Part shown: one piece after another, positions 57,758-64,000 of the stretch
Position numbering within the stretch: position 1 is the first letter of the stretch
How the letters are laid out: every line of letters starts with the position of its first letter
Source of the DNA: CAIYUC01 sp963682005
GTDB lineage: Bacteria > Bacteroidota > Bacteroidia > Bacteroidales > FEN-979
Direction: 5' to 3'
Assembly (NCBI GenBank): GCA_963682005.1
Contig: OY820914.1
Location: forward strand, 3,968,001 to 4,032,000
DNA: 64,000 nt
Position numbers and translations under genes: made by a program
The notes under the pieces: model-generated
The model's input: only the letters and a program-made list of their open reading frames with translations
Told to the model about the DNA's origin: nothing
The model's database searches: none

Positions 57758-58834
57758 ATGCCAACGCTGTTTTCAGAATTCAAATTAAAAGGACGAACAA
57801 TAAAAAACCGTATCGTATTTCCGCCGATCGTTTGTTTCGGGTATTCCAATGAAAAAGGAATGGTCACTCATAGGAATACCAGGCATTATGAACTGAGAGC
57901 TGAAGGTGGCGCCGGGTTTATTGTGACCGAGGCAACCTGTGTCAGGCCGGATGGAAAAGCATCTGCCAGCCAGCTCGGGATATGGTCAGATGACCATGTT
58001 CAGGGATTGAAAGGCATACCGGCCGTGGTTAAGAAGCATGGTGCGCTTTCTCTGATCCAGATCCACCATGCCGGGCTTGTTTCACCAGTCCCGTTAAATG
58101 ATTGTGTAATTGGACCGTCAGCCGATCCGAATAATCCGAAATCCAGGGGATTATCGCTCCCCGAGGTCCGTGAGCTAAGGGATGCCTACATTGCCGCAGG
58201 GGTAAGGGCCATGAACGCAGGATTCGACGGGGTGGAGCTCCATGGAGCCCATGGGTATCTGCTGAACCAATTTGCCAATAGTAACATCAACCTTCGGGAG
58301 GATGAGTATGGCGGCGACCTGAAGGGAAGGCTGAAGCTTGCCACCGAAATTATTGAGGGAATTAAAAAATCCTGCGGAGTTGATTTTATCATTGGGTACA
58401 GGATGGGCGCAAATTCCCCAACGCTGGAAGATGGCATTGAGATCGCAAAATACCTGGAAACGCTGGGTATCACCTACCTGTCAGTTTCTCACGGCGGTAA
58501 CCTTCAGAATCTTCCCAGGCCCCCGAAAGATTTTGACTATAACTGGATCGTATTCAGCGGCATTTCCGTGAAGAAAGAAGTTAACCTGCCTGTTGTCGTT
58601 GTCAATGAAATAAAAACCGTTGAACGGGCATCATACCTTATAGAAAATGAACTGGCGGATTTCGTGGCCATCGGACGACCGATGCTGGCTGATCCTTATT
58701 GGGCAAGGCATGTTCAGAACGGGGAACCTGTAAACATCTGCTCCTCATGTAAACCAAAATGCAGATGGTATGAGCAAAGCAGCCTTTGCCCAGCATTCCA
58801 GCGAATCCAGGCAGAAATTTCAGACCTGGCATAA
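57758..58834 (+). CDS. Old Yellow Enzyme-family NADH:flavin oxidoreductase (358 aa)
   Basis: The FMN-binding TIM barrel is shown by GRTIKNRIVFPPIVCFGYSN, SLIQIHHAG, FDGVELHGAHGYLLNQFANS (HGAHGYL with catalytic Tyr), RLKLATEII and DFVAIGRPMLADP. Unusual for a single-domain OYE, the C-terminus has CSSCKPKCRWYEQSSLC, a CX2CX3CX8C set (Cys328, 331, 335, 344) similar to the Fe-S motif of 2,4-dienoyl-CoA reductase, but no second FAD domain follows. It may reduce an activated C=C bond in a lipid or steroid-like compound; the substrate is unknown. Confidence 0.9.
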   Translation: MPTLFSEFKLKGRTIKNRIVFPPIVCFGYSNEKGMVTHRNTRHYELRAEGGAGFIVTEATCVRPDGKASASQLGIWSDDHVQGLKGIPAVVKKHGALSLIQIHHAGLVSPVPLNDCVIGPSADPNNPKSRGLSLPEVRELRDAYIAAGVRAMNAGFDGVELHGAHGYLLNQFANSNINLREDEYGGDLKGRLKLATEIIEGIKKSCGVDFIIGYRMGANSPTLEDGIEIAKYLETLGITYLSVSHGGNLQNLPRPPKDFDYNWIVFSGISVKKEVNLPVVVVNEIKTVERASYLIENELADFVAIGRPMLADPYWARHVQNGEPVNICSSCKPKCRWYEQSSLCPAFQRIQAEISDLA

Positions 58835-58850
58835 CCAGTAAACCCCAATT

Positions 58851-58875
58851 TGATGACTTGATGACTCGATGACCC
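58851..58875. repeat. TGATGACT-period tract
   Basis: TGATGACTTGATGACTCGATGACC in the 43-bp gap between the convergent OYE and M23 genes: three 8-bp words of the GATGAGTT family. Confidence 0.65.
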
Positions 58876-58877
58876 TG

Positions 58878-60104
58878 TCACTTCCTTTCAACCGAATCCA
58901 GCTTTCTCTTCATGTCCAGAACCATCTTCCCGTAAATATCGCGAAACGCCTTATCAACAGGCCGTGTTGAAGGTGATTCAATTTTCAGCGGGTCGACCGG
59001 TGATCCGTTCTTGTAAACCCTGAAATCCAGGTGAGGACCCGTCGCCAGCCCGCTCATTCCAACCTGTCCGATCACTTCACCCTGATGAACATAGGTCCCT
59101 GGCTTGATCCCTTTGGCATAACCGGAGAGGTGCGCATAGGTTGATGTGTACACGGAATTATGCCGGATGCTGACGAACCGGCCATAACCGCCTTTCCAGC
59201 CAGCCTCTGCAATGCGGCCGTCGCCTAAGGCAACAATAGGTGTTCCCCGTGGCGCCGAATAATCTACTCCATAATGAGGTCTCACGATCCTGAGGATCGG
59301 ATGCATCCGGGCCTTGGAATACCGTGAACTGATCCTGGAGAAATGCAGCGGGGCTTTCAGAAAGGCCTTGCGAAGACTCTTCCCGGTTTCATCAAAATAA
59401 CCCCGGATCGAGTCCTTCTCAAAATAAAACGCATAAAAATCCTTGCCCGAGCTGTTAAACTTTGCCGACAGGATCTTCTCCGTACCGATATACGTGCTAT
59501 CTACATACAATTCCTCGTATACAAATCTGAAATGATCACCCTTTTGAAGACCGTAAAAATCAACTGTCCAGGCATATACATCCGATAACTTGATGGCAAG
59601 GTTTATATCAAGGTTATTATTCACAAATGCATTCCAGAGGGAGGTCGTGATCGAGCCTTCCGCAGTTTTGGTAATAACATCAACTTTCTTTTTATCAGGA
59701 TAAACCCTCAATGAATCCCTGAAATCATAGATCACATGGTCCACATCGTTGATCTCATAAATAAAGTACAAGGTTTTTACCGGTGAGGATTTCGTTGTGA
59801 TCCTGGCATACTTGTTTCCCGCATGAAACTTCCTTACATCAAACACGTCGCTGGTTTCGCGTGCGATCCTGTCGATCAGGGGTCCGGAAATGAATGGTGA
59901 CAGGATCGCCGAAATGTTCTCATTATTCTTTACTTTCCCGTAAACGATGTTCAGCGTGTCGATGTTGATCTTATAGGCAAAATGATGTTTCTGGATGGGT
60001 TTTAGAGGAAGGATGACTTCATTGTGACGGGGCACCAGGAACCATGCCAATGGCACCATGATGATAACAATAAACAGGATTAAAAGTATCAGATATTTTC
60101 GCAT
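58878..60104 (-). CDS. M23-family peptidoglycan metalloendopeptidase, membrane-anchored (408 aa)
   Basis: An N-terminal helix (LILLILFIVIIMVPLAWFL) anchors the protein. The C-terminal M23/LytM domain has the zinc ligands His277 and Asp281 (RPHYGVDYSAPRGT), a middle His in STYAHLSGYAKG and the TGPHLDFRVYKNGSP motif. In the canonical HxH the second His binds zinc; here it is Asp360 (His358-Leu-Asp360), a variant that could still coordinate metal. M23 enzymes cleave peptidoglycan cross-bridges. It starts 28 bp after the metallophosphoesterase stop, so the two genes are likely cotranscribed. Confidence 0.88.
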   Translation of the reverse strand: MRKYLILLILFIVIIMVPLAWFLVPRHNEVILPLKPIQKHHFAYKINIDTLNIVYGKVKNNENISAILSPFISGPLIDRIARETSDVFDVRKFHAGNKYARITTKSSPVKTLYFIYEINDVDHVIYDFRDSLRVYPDKKKVDVITKTAEGSITTSLWNAFVNNNLDINLAIKLSDVYAWTVDFYGLQKGDHFRFVYEELYVDSTYIGTEKILSAKFNSSGKDFYAFYFEKDSIRGYFDETGKSLRKAFLKAPLHFSRISSRYSKARMHPILRIVRPHYGVDYSAPRGTPIVALGDGRIAEAGWKGGYGRFVSIRHNSVYTSTYAHLSGYAKGIKPGTYVHQGEVIGQVGMSGLATGPHLDFRVYKNGSPVDPLKIESPSTRPVDKAFRDIYGKMVLDMKRKLDSVERK

Positions 60105-60132
60105 TCAGACTCTTTAAATGGTTTACTTTTTA

Positions 60133-61290
60133 TTACTTAAACCGCAGCTTAATACACACGATCTCCGGCCTTGTTCCGATCCTGACCGGCGGACCCCACG
60201 TGCCGAACCCGGTGGAAACGTAAAAATTTGTTTCCCCGATCTTTGTAATTCCATGACTGACTTCATAGATCGCATTTGTGATCAGGTTGATCGGGAAGAT
60301 CTGGCCGTGATGGGTATGGCCTGACAACTGGAGGTCAGCTCCTTTCGATGCGGCTGCCGGCAGATTAAAAGGCTGGTGGTCCATGAGGATCACCGGATAG
60401 CTCAAATCAACTCCGGACATCACTTCATCCAGTGATTTGCGGGGTTTCCCGGTAAAACGTGTCTTGTCCCTGTCTTCCCTTCCCACGAGGTAGAAACGGT
60501 CGTCGATAAGGGTAAACGAATCCCTGAGAAAAGTGATATTATGAGCAGCCAGGTAATTGACAGCCGGGGTTACCCCCCCGATGTATTCATGGTTGCCGGT
60601 GATCGCCCACACTCCGTATTTTGCTTTGAGCTGGCTCAGTTTTTCGCCGATGTTCTGTCGTATAACCGGACGAAGGTCTTCATCAACAATATCGCCTGCG
60701 AGCAAGATGATGTCCGGGTTCAGTGAATTGATCCGGCTAACGAGGTATTCCGACCTGTTCTTGCCGATGATCGTCCCAAGATGGATATCAGAAGCCATCA
60801 CAATGTTGAGCTCTTTTTCTCCCCTGACAATCTTGGGGATATCGAATTCAAGCTTGTTTATCCTTGGATTCAGCGTATTGATGAACCCGCCGATGATTGC
60901 AAGCGAAACGGCAGAAACGGTGATTAGGAGGGTAACAAGTTTGGTGCGTGAATAATCCGTAAAGAAAAACTGCGGATATACATGAAAGAAATGATTGATC
61001 ACCCTTGAAAGGTCGATCACAATTACTGCAAGAAGGGAATAGAACATAAAACCAAGCCAGAAAGACCCTACCCAGGTGAGAATTGTACTTAAGCCGGTAA
61101 CATTTGTCCGGTCAAGAATGCGCCCGGTGACAAAGGAACATACAAGAAACCAGAATGCAATGATGATCCATATTCTGCCTGACATTCCCTGGGGCATGGC
61201 CTGCATAGCCCTCGTAAAGATGTACAGGTTTATAAAGAAATAAATTGTAAGGACAATGGTGAAGAATATGATAAACGAACCTGCTTTCAT
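60133..61290 (-). CDS. Membrane-anchored metallophosphoesterase (385 aa)
   Basis: Four helices in the first 150 residues are followed by a calcineurin-like domain: IVMASDIHLG (Asp, His), ILLAGDIVDED (GD), WAITGNHEY (GNHE), VILMDHQPFN and LSGHTHHGQIFP. Such YkuE-like proteins are membrane-bound phosphoesterases of unknown natural substrate; UDP-sugar or lipid diphosphate hydrolysis has been suggested for relatives. First gene of the pair with the M23 peptidase. Starts near a promoter-like TAATTTTG. Confidence 0.87.
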   Translation of the reverse strand: MKAGSFIIFFTIVLTIYFFINLYIFTRAMQAMPQGMSGRIWIIIAFWFLVCSFVTGRILDRTNVTGLSTILTWVGSFWLGFMFYSLLAVIVIDLSRVINHFFHVYPQFFFTDYSRTKLVTLLITVSAVSLAIIGGFINTLNPRINKLEFDIPKIVRGEKELNIVMASDIHLGTIIGKNRSEYLVSRINSLNPDIILLAGDIVDEDLRPVIRQNIGEKLSQLKAKYGVWAITGNHEYIGGVTPAVNYLAAHNITFLRDSFTLIDDRFYLVGREDRDKTRFTGKPRKSLDEVMSGVDLSYPVILMDHQPFNLPAAASKGADLQLSGHTHHGQIFPINLITNAIYEVSHGITKIGETNFYVSTGFGTWGPPVRIGTRPEIVCIKLRFK

Positions 61291-61306
61291 TCGTCGAAAT
61301 TTTTTC

Positions 61307-61314
61307 CAAAATTA
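61307..61314 (-). promoter_or_regulatory. Bacteroidota -7 element TAATTTTG before metallophosphoesterase
   Basis: Plus-strand CAAAATTA, a full TAnnTTTG match in gene orientation, 17 bp upstream of the ATG at 61290. No -33 TTG is clear. It is divergent from the promoter at 61347. Confidence 0.4.
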
Positions 61315-61346
61315 CCTCTTTTCACTGAATTGGAATAGAATTCCCC

Positions 61347-61376
61347 TTGCATGAAAAGAAAAGGATTATACTTTTG
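61347..61376 (+). promoter_or_regulatory. Full promoter (TTG-N19-TACTTTTG) for the sugar symporter gene
   Basis: TTG at 61347-61349, a 19-bp spacer, and TACTTTTG at 61369-61376. Elements and spacing match the Bacteroidota consensus. The predicted transcript begins near 61383, leaving a 5-prime leader of about 145 nt that contains the two tandem tracts. Confidence 0.65.
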
Positions 61377-61387
61377 CATAGACAACA

Positions 61388-61444
61388 GGTCAAAGCTCAA
61401 AGCTCAAAGCTCAAAAGTCAAAAGGCAAAGGTCAAAAGGCAAAT
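61388..61444. repeat. CAAAGCT/CAAAAGG tract in symporter leader
   Basis: GGTCAAAGCTCAAAGCTCAA, AGCTCAAAAGTCAAAAGGCA, AAGGTCAAAAGGCAAA: eight 7-bp-step words. It lies inside the predicted 5-prime leader. Confidence 0.8.
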
Positions 61445-61471
61445 GTTTAAAGTTATAAAGAAATAAAAAAA

Positions 61472-61509
61472 TGCTAATAGCTAAAGGCCAATAGCCAATA
61501 ACCAATTCA
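61472..61509. repeat. CCAATAG-type tract in symporter leader
   Basis: GCTAATAGCTAAAGGCCAAT, AGCCAATAACCAATTC: 7-bp-step words ending 20 bp before the start codon. Confidence 0.7.
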
Positions 61510-61529
61510 ACAAATCAATAAATACAACA

Positions 61530-63245
61530 ATGATTGAAGGATTTGCACTTAGCTGGATCGATTACGCCATCATGGTCATTTATTTTGTGTTTGTTCTCGG
61601 GATTGGATGGGCATTAAAAAGGTACATGAAATCCAGTTCAGAATTCCTGACAGGTGGACGTTCCATCCCGGCATGGATTACAGGACTGGCGTTTATTTCA
61701 ACAAACCTCGGTGCCCTCGAGGTGATCGGAATGGCGGCGTCTGGAGCAAAATACGGCATTGCCACTGCCCATTTCTACTGGATTGGAGCAATTCCTGCCA
61801 TGATCTTCCTGGGGATCTTCATGATGCCGTTTTATTACGGATCAAAAGCGCGTTCCGTCCCCGAATACCTTAAAATGAGGTTTGATGAGAAAACCCGTGG
61901 ATTCAATGCCTTCTCATTCGCCATCATGACCATTTTCGCTTCCGGGATTTCAATGTATGCACTTGCCATGCTGATGGAAACGTTACTCTGCTGGGATTTC
62001 AACCTGAGCATGATCATTTCGGCGGCGATCGTCCTGGTGTATACATATCTTGGCGGACTGAAATCAGCCATCTACAATGAGGTTTTACAATTCTTTCTGA
62101 TCGTGATCGGTTTTCTCCCTTTGGTGTTCCTCGGTTTGCAGAATATCGGCGGGTGGACAGAGCTGAAGCATCAACTTTCAGCTGTTTCAGTTTCACACGG
62201 GTATTCAGCTGGTGCCATGACCGAAGCCTGGAGCCCGATGGGTAAAGCATCGAACAACCCGATGGGTGTTGAATGGTTCGGCATGGTGATGGGACTTGGA
62301 TTTGTTCTTTCATTCGGTTACTGGTGCACGAATTTCCTGGTTGTTCAGCGGGCTATGGCCGCAGGATCGATGTCCGCTGCCCGCAGAACCCCGCTGATCG
62401 GCGCCATTCCTAAAATGTTCATCCCATTTCTTGTAATCCTGCCGGGAATGATTGCTATTGCGCTTACAAGCAACCCCGACAGCGGTTTTGTACTTCCTGC
62501 CAAGAATGGTTCCTTTGATTATGATAAAGTGATCCCGATGATGCTCGGTCATTATTTTCCAACCGGGGTTCTCGGCCTCGGGCTTACAGCCCTGATTGCA
62601 TCGTTCATGTCGGGGATGGCAGGGAATGTCACAGCCTTCAATACTGTCTGGACATATGATATCTACCAGGGATACATCAACCCGGGGAAATCAGACAAGC
62701 ATTACCTGGTGATGGGCCAGATGGCTACCATTTTCGGGGTGATCATCAGCATCGGTGCGGCATATGTGGCAAAAATGTTCAATAATGTGATGGATTTCCT
62801 TCAACTGATCTTTGCATTCATCAATGCACCTCTGTTCGCAACATTCCTTTTGGGTATGTTCTGGAAGCGCGCCACGGGGAACGGGGCGTTTTTCGGGCTG
62901 CTCACCGGTACCCTTGCAGCTGCACTCCATCACGGACTGACATCCCCGATAGGTGCAGGATCACTTGTCAAGGGCGGATGGCTTGGAACAGTCGTTTATC
63001 ACTACCCCAGCGAAATGGCCCAGAATTTCTGGACAGCCATCTTTTCCTGGACGAGCTGCTTTGTCATGACCATTATCATTTCTCTCCTTACAAAACGCAC
63101 GAAATCGGATGAAGAACTGAAGGGTCTTGTTTATTCACTTACACCGAGAACGAAGGACGACAGTAAGGAATGGTATCAGCGGCCTGTTGTACTTGCCGTA
63201 CTTGTTGGTGTGATCACGGTAGTTTTAAATTTCATATTCTGGTAG
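61530..63245 (+). CDS. Sodium:solute symporter family (SGLT-like) sugar transporter (571 aa)
   Basis: Thirteen or more hydrophobic helices with SSS signatures: SEFLTGGRSIPAWITGLAFI, NLGALEVIGMAASGAKYGI, VYTYLGGLKSAIYNEVLQFF and LALIASFMSGMAG-like segments. The closest family is the sodium/glucose-galactose symporter branch (SglT). It would import a hexose with sodium. The gene is followed after 13 bp by a small membrane-protein gene with a strong AGGAGG site. Substrate unproven. Confidence 0.9.
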   Translation: MIEGFALSWIDYAIMVIYFVFVLGIGWALKRYMKSSSEFLTGGRSIPAWITGLAFISTNLGALEVIGMAASGAKYGIATAHFYWIGAIPAMIFLGIFMMPFYYGSKARSVPEYLKMRFDEKTRGFNAFSFAIMTIFASGISMYALAMLMETLLCWDFNLSMIISAAIVLVYTYLGGLKSAIYNEVLQFFLIVIGFLPLVFLGLQNIGGWTELKHQLSAVSVSHGYSAGAMTEAWSPMGKASNNPMGVEWFGMVMGLGFVLSFGYWCTNFLVVQRAMAAGSMSAARRTPLIGAIPKMFIPFLVILPGMIAIALTSNPDSGFVLPAKNGSFDYDKVIPMMLGHYFPTGVLGLGLTALIASFMSGMAGNVTAFNTVWTYDIYQGYINPGKSDKHYLVMGQMATIFGVIISIGAAYVAKMFNNVMDFLQLIFAFINAPLFATFLLGMFWKRATGNGAFFGLLTGTLAAALHHGLTSPIGAGSLVKGGWLGTVVYHYPSEMAQNFWTAIFSWTSCFVMTIIISLLTKRTKSDEELKGLVYSLTPRTKDDSKEWYQRPVVLAVLVGVITVVLNFIFW

Positions 63246-63249
63246 GAGG
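63244..63249 (+). promoter_or_regulatory. Strong Shine-Dalgarno AGGAGG overlapping symporter stop
   Basis: The TAG stop of the symporter overlaps TAGGAGGA, nine bases before the ATG at 63259. Clear SD sequences are uncommon in Bacteroidota and this one fixes the start of the small gene. Confidence 0.6.
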
Positions 63250-63258
63250 ACAGGTCAT

Positions 63259-63483
63259 ATGGGTATAGATATTCGTTTCCCCATCGGTTTGATGTTCAGC
63301 ATCCTTGGATTGTTGCTCACAGTCTTTGGATTGTTTACCATGGGAAATCAAGCCGTTTATGAGCGTTCCCTGGGGATCAATATCAACCTGCTTTCAGGGC
63401 TTGTGATGCTGCTCTTTGGGTTGATCATGCTTTTCCTGTCACTCAAGGGAAGAAAAAAGTCACAAGAGAAGGATGGTGAGTAA
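63259..63483 (+). CDS. Small two-helix membrane protein (74 aa)
   Basis: Two hydrophobic helices (PIGLMFSILGLLLTVFGLFT and LLSGLVMLLFGLIMLFLSLK) separated by a short loop GNQAVYERSLGININ, with a basic C-terminal tail. Similar small proteins often follow SSS symporters in Bacteroidota and may stabilise them. The strong SD and 13-bp gap indicate cotranslation with the symporter. Function unknown. Confidence 0.75.
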   Translation: MGIDIRFPIGLMFSILGLLLTVFGLFTMGNQAVYERSLGININLLSGLVMLLFGLIMLFLSLKGRKKSQEKDGE

Positions 63484-63549
63484 TCTCATGAAATGAAACA
63501 CCCCACCCGGGATCTGGGGAGAATTAACCAAAACAACAAAAAATCTGAA

Positions 63550-64000
63550 ATGGTAGCTTATTATAATTCACCCGTCGGATGTCTTGAAATTCAAGCCTCT
63601 GAAAAAGGAATAACTTCGTTGTACTTCCTTGAAGAGAAAAAAAATAATTCAAAGCCAAAAGGAATCCTGAAAGAATGCATTACCCAGCTTAAGGAGTACT
63701 TCAATGGTAAACGTACTGCATTCTCCATTGAGCTTGATCTCCAGGGAACTGAATTTCAATTGAAGGTCTGGAATGAATTGCTCAATATTCCTTTCGGAAA
63801 AACGATCTCATACCAGGAACTTTCTAAGAGACTGGGGAATAAAGAAGCGATCCGGGCGGTTGGAAGCGCTAATGGAAAAAACCCTGTATCAATCATTGTT
63901 CCCTGCCACAGGGTCATTGGTGCAAACGGAAAACTTGTCGGATACGGTGGTGGCCTTCCCCGGAAAAAATGGCTGCTTGATTTTGAACGCTCGTTCTACC
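63550..64000 (+). CDS. ogt: Methylated-DNA-[protein]-cysteine S-methyltransferase, 3-prime end cut by window
   Basis: From the ATG at 63550 (MVAYYNSPVGCLEIQASEKG) the frame stays open to the edge (150 codons). FQLKVWNELLNIPFGKTISY, then RAVGSANGKNPVSIIVPCHR and VIGANGKLVGYGGGLPRKKW contain the PCHRV active-site Cys, the helix-turn-helix Arg finger and the conserved Asn hinge. The enzyme transfers methyl groups from O6-methylguanine to its own Cys. It follows the small membrane protein by 66 bp. Only the last residues and the stop are missing. Confidence 0.93.
   Translation, partial: MVAYYNSPVGCLEIQASEKGITSLYFLEEKKNNSKPKGILKECITQLKEYFNGKRTAFSIELDLQGTEFQLKVWNELLNIPFGKTISYQELSKRLGNKEAIRAVGSANGKNPVSIIVPCHRVIGANGKLVGYGGGLPRKKWLLDFERSFY

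Overview
The window looks like a chromosome segment of an uncultured Bacteroidota bacterium, most likely Bacteroidales-like and anaerobic. Five signs point there. (1) At least six proteins end in type IX secretion (T9SS) type A sorting domains with a YPNP/FPNP motif, one ends in a type B (gliding-motility) domain, and that one sits next to a PorP/SprF-type protein. (2) Several genes are preceded by the Bacteroidota promoter element TAnnTTTG, twice with a TTG 19 bp upstream. (3) Lipoproteins and glycan-degrading GH2, GH92 and GH31 enzymes are typical of the phylum. (4) A glycyl-radical enzyme implies anaerobic life. (5) An intact IS66 element carries Bacteroidota-style Orf1/Orf2/Orf3. I see no rRNA, tRNA or CRISPR array.

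Layout. 1-6.1 kb: edge-truncated membrane protein, T9SS cargo, lipoprotein, small membrane protein, and a DUF362 protein with three membrane helices and a T9SS-like tail. 6.4-9.2 kb: a one-gene restriction-modification-like enzyme. 9.3-18.5 kb: T9SS cargo proteins, RsgA, an HXXEE membrane protein, a methyltransferase remnant and a small ADP-ribosyltransferase-like gene, separated by repeat-rich spacers. 18.7-23.8 kb: surface-polysaccharide genes (epimerase, two GT4 enzymes, WecB-like epimerase, SGNH esterase). 24-35 kb: lipoproteins, SprF plus type B cargo, cohesin-like cargo, a VENFPD-repeat protein, a transglutaminase lipoprotein and an FHS-type sugar permease. 35.4-37.7 kb: IS66 with a perfect 8-bp target duplication. 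37.9-45 kb: apparent operon of M64 peptidase, glycyl-radical activase, trans-4-hydroxy-L-proline dehydratase (HypD) and GH31. 45-52.5 kb: EamA permease, then a tightly packed operon of GH2 beta-mannosidase, secreted EEP-family phosphoesterase and GH92 alpha-mannosidase. 52.5-56 kb: galactokinase, polyphosphate kinase 2 and a secreted aldose 1-epimerase. 56-59 kb: SDR, TMEM97/EXPERA-like membrane protein and Old Yellow Enzyme homologue. 59-64 kb: M23 peptidase, membrane metallophosphoesterase, sodium/sugar symporter, small membrane protein and an edge-truncated O6-methylguanine methyltransferase.

How the genes work together. Secreted mannosidases and alpha-glucosidase would release hexoses; the FHS permease and SSS symporter would import them; GalM and GalK would feed galactose into central metabolism. 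The M64 peptidase plus HypD pair suggests use of hydroxyproline-rich peptides, which is inference.

The most unusual feature is non-coding. The spacers carry at least six families of dispersed repeats. The most striking is a set of more than twenty short, degenerate tandem tracts with a 7-, 8- or 10-bp period and a different word at nearly every locus. Several tracts contain the stop codon of the adjoining gene and encode its last residues, one runs up to a start codon, and two lie inside enzyme genes (galK and the HypD activase) in the stop-free orientation.
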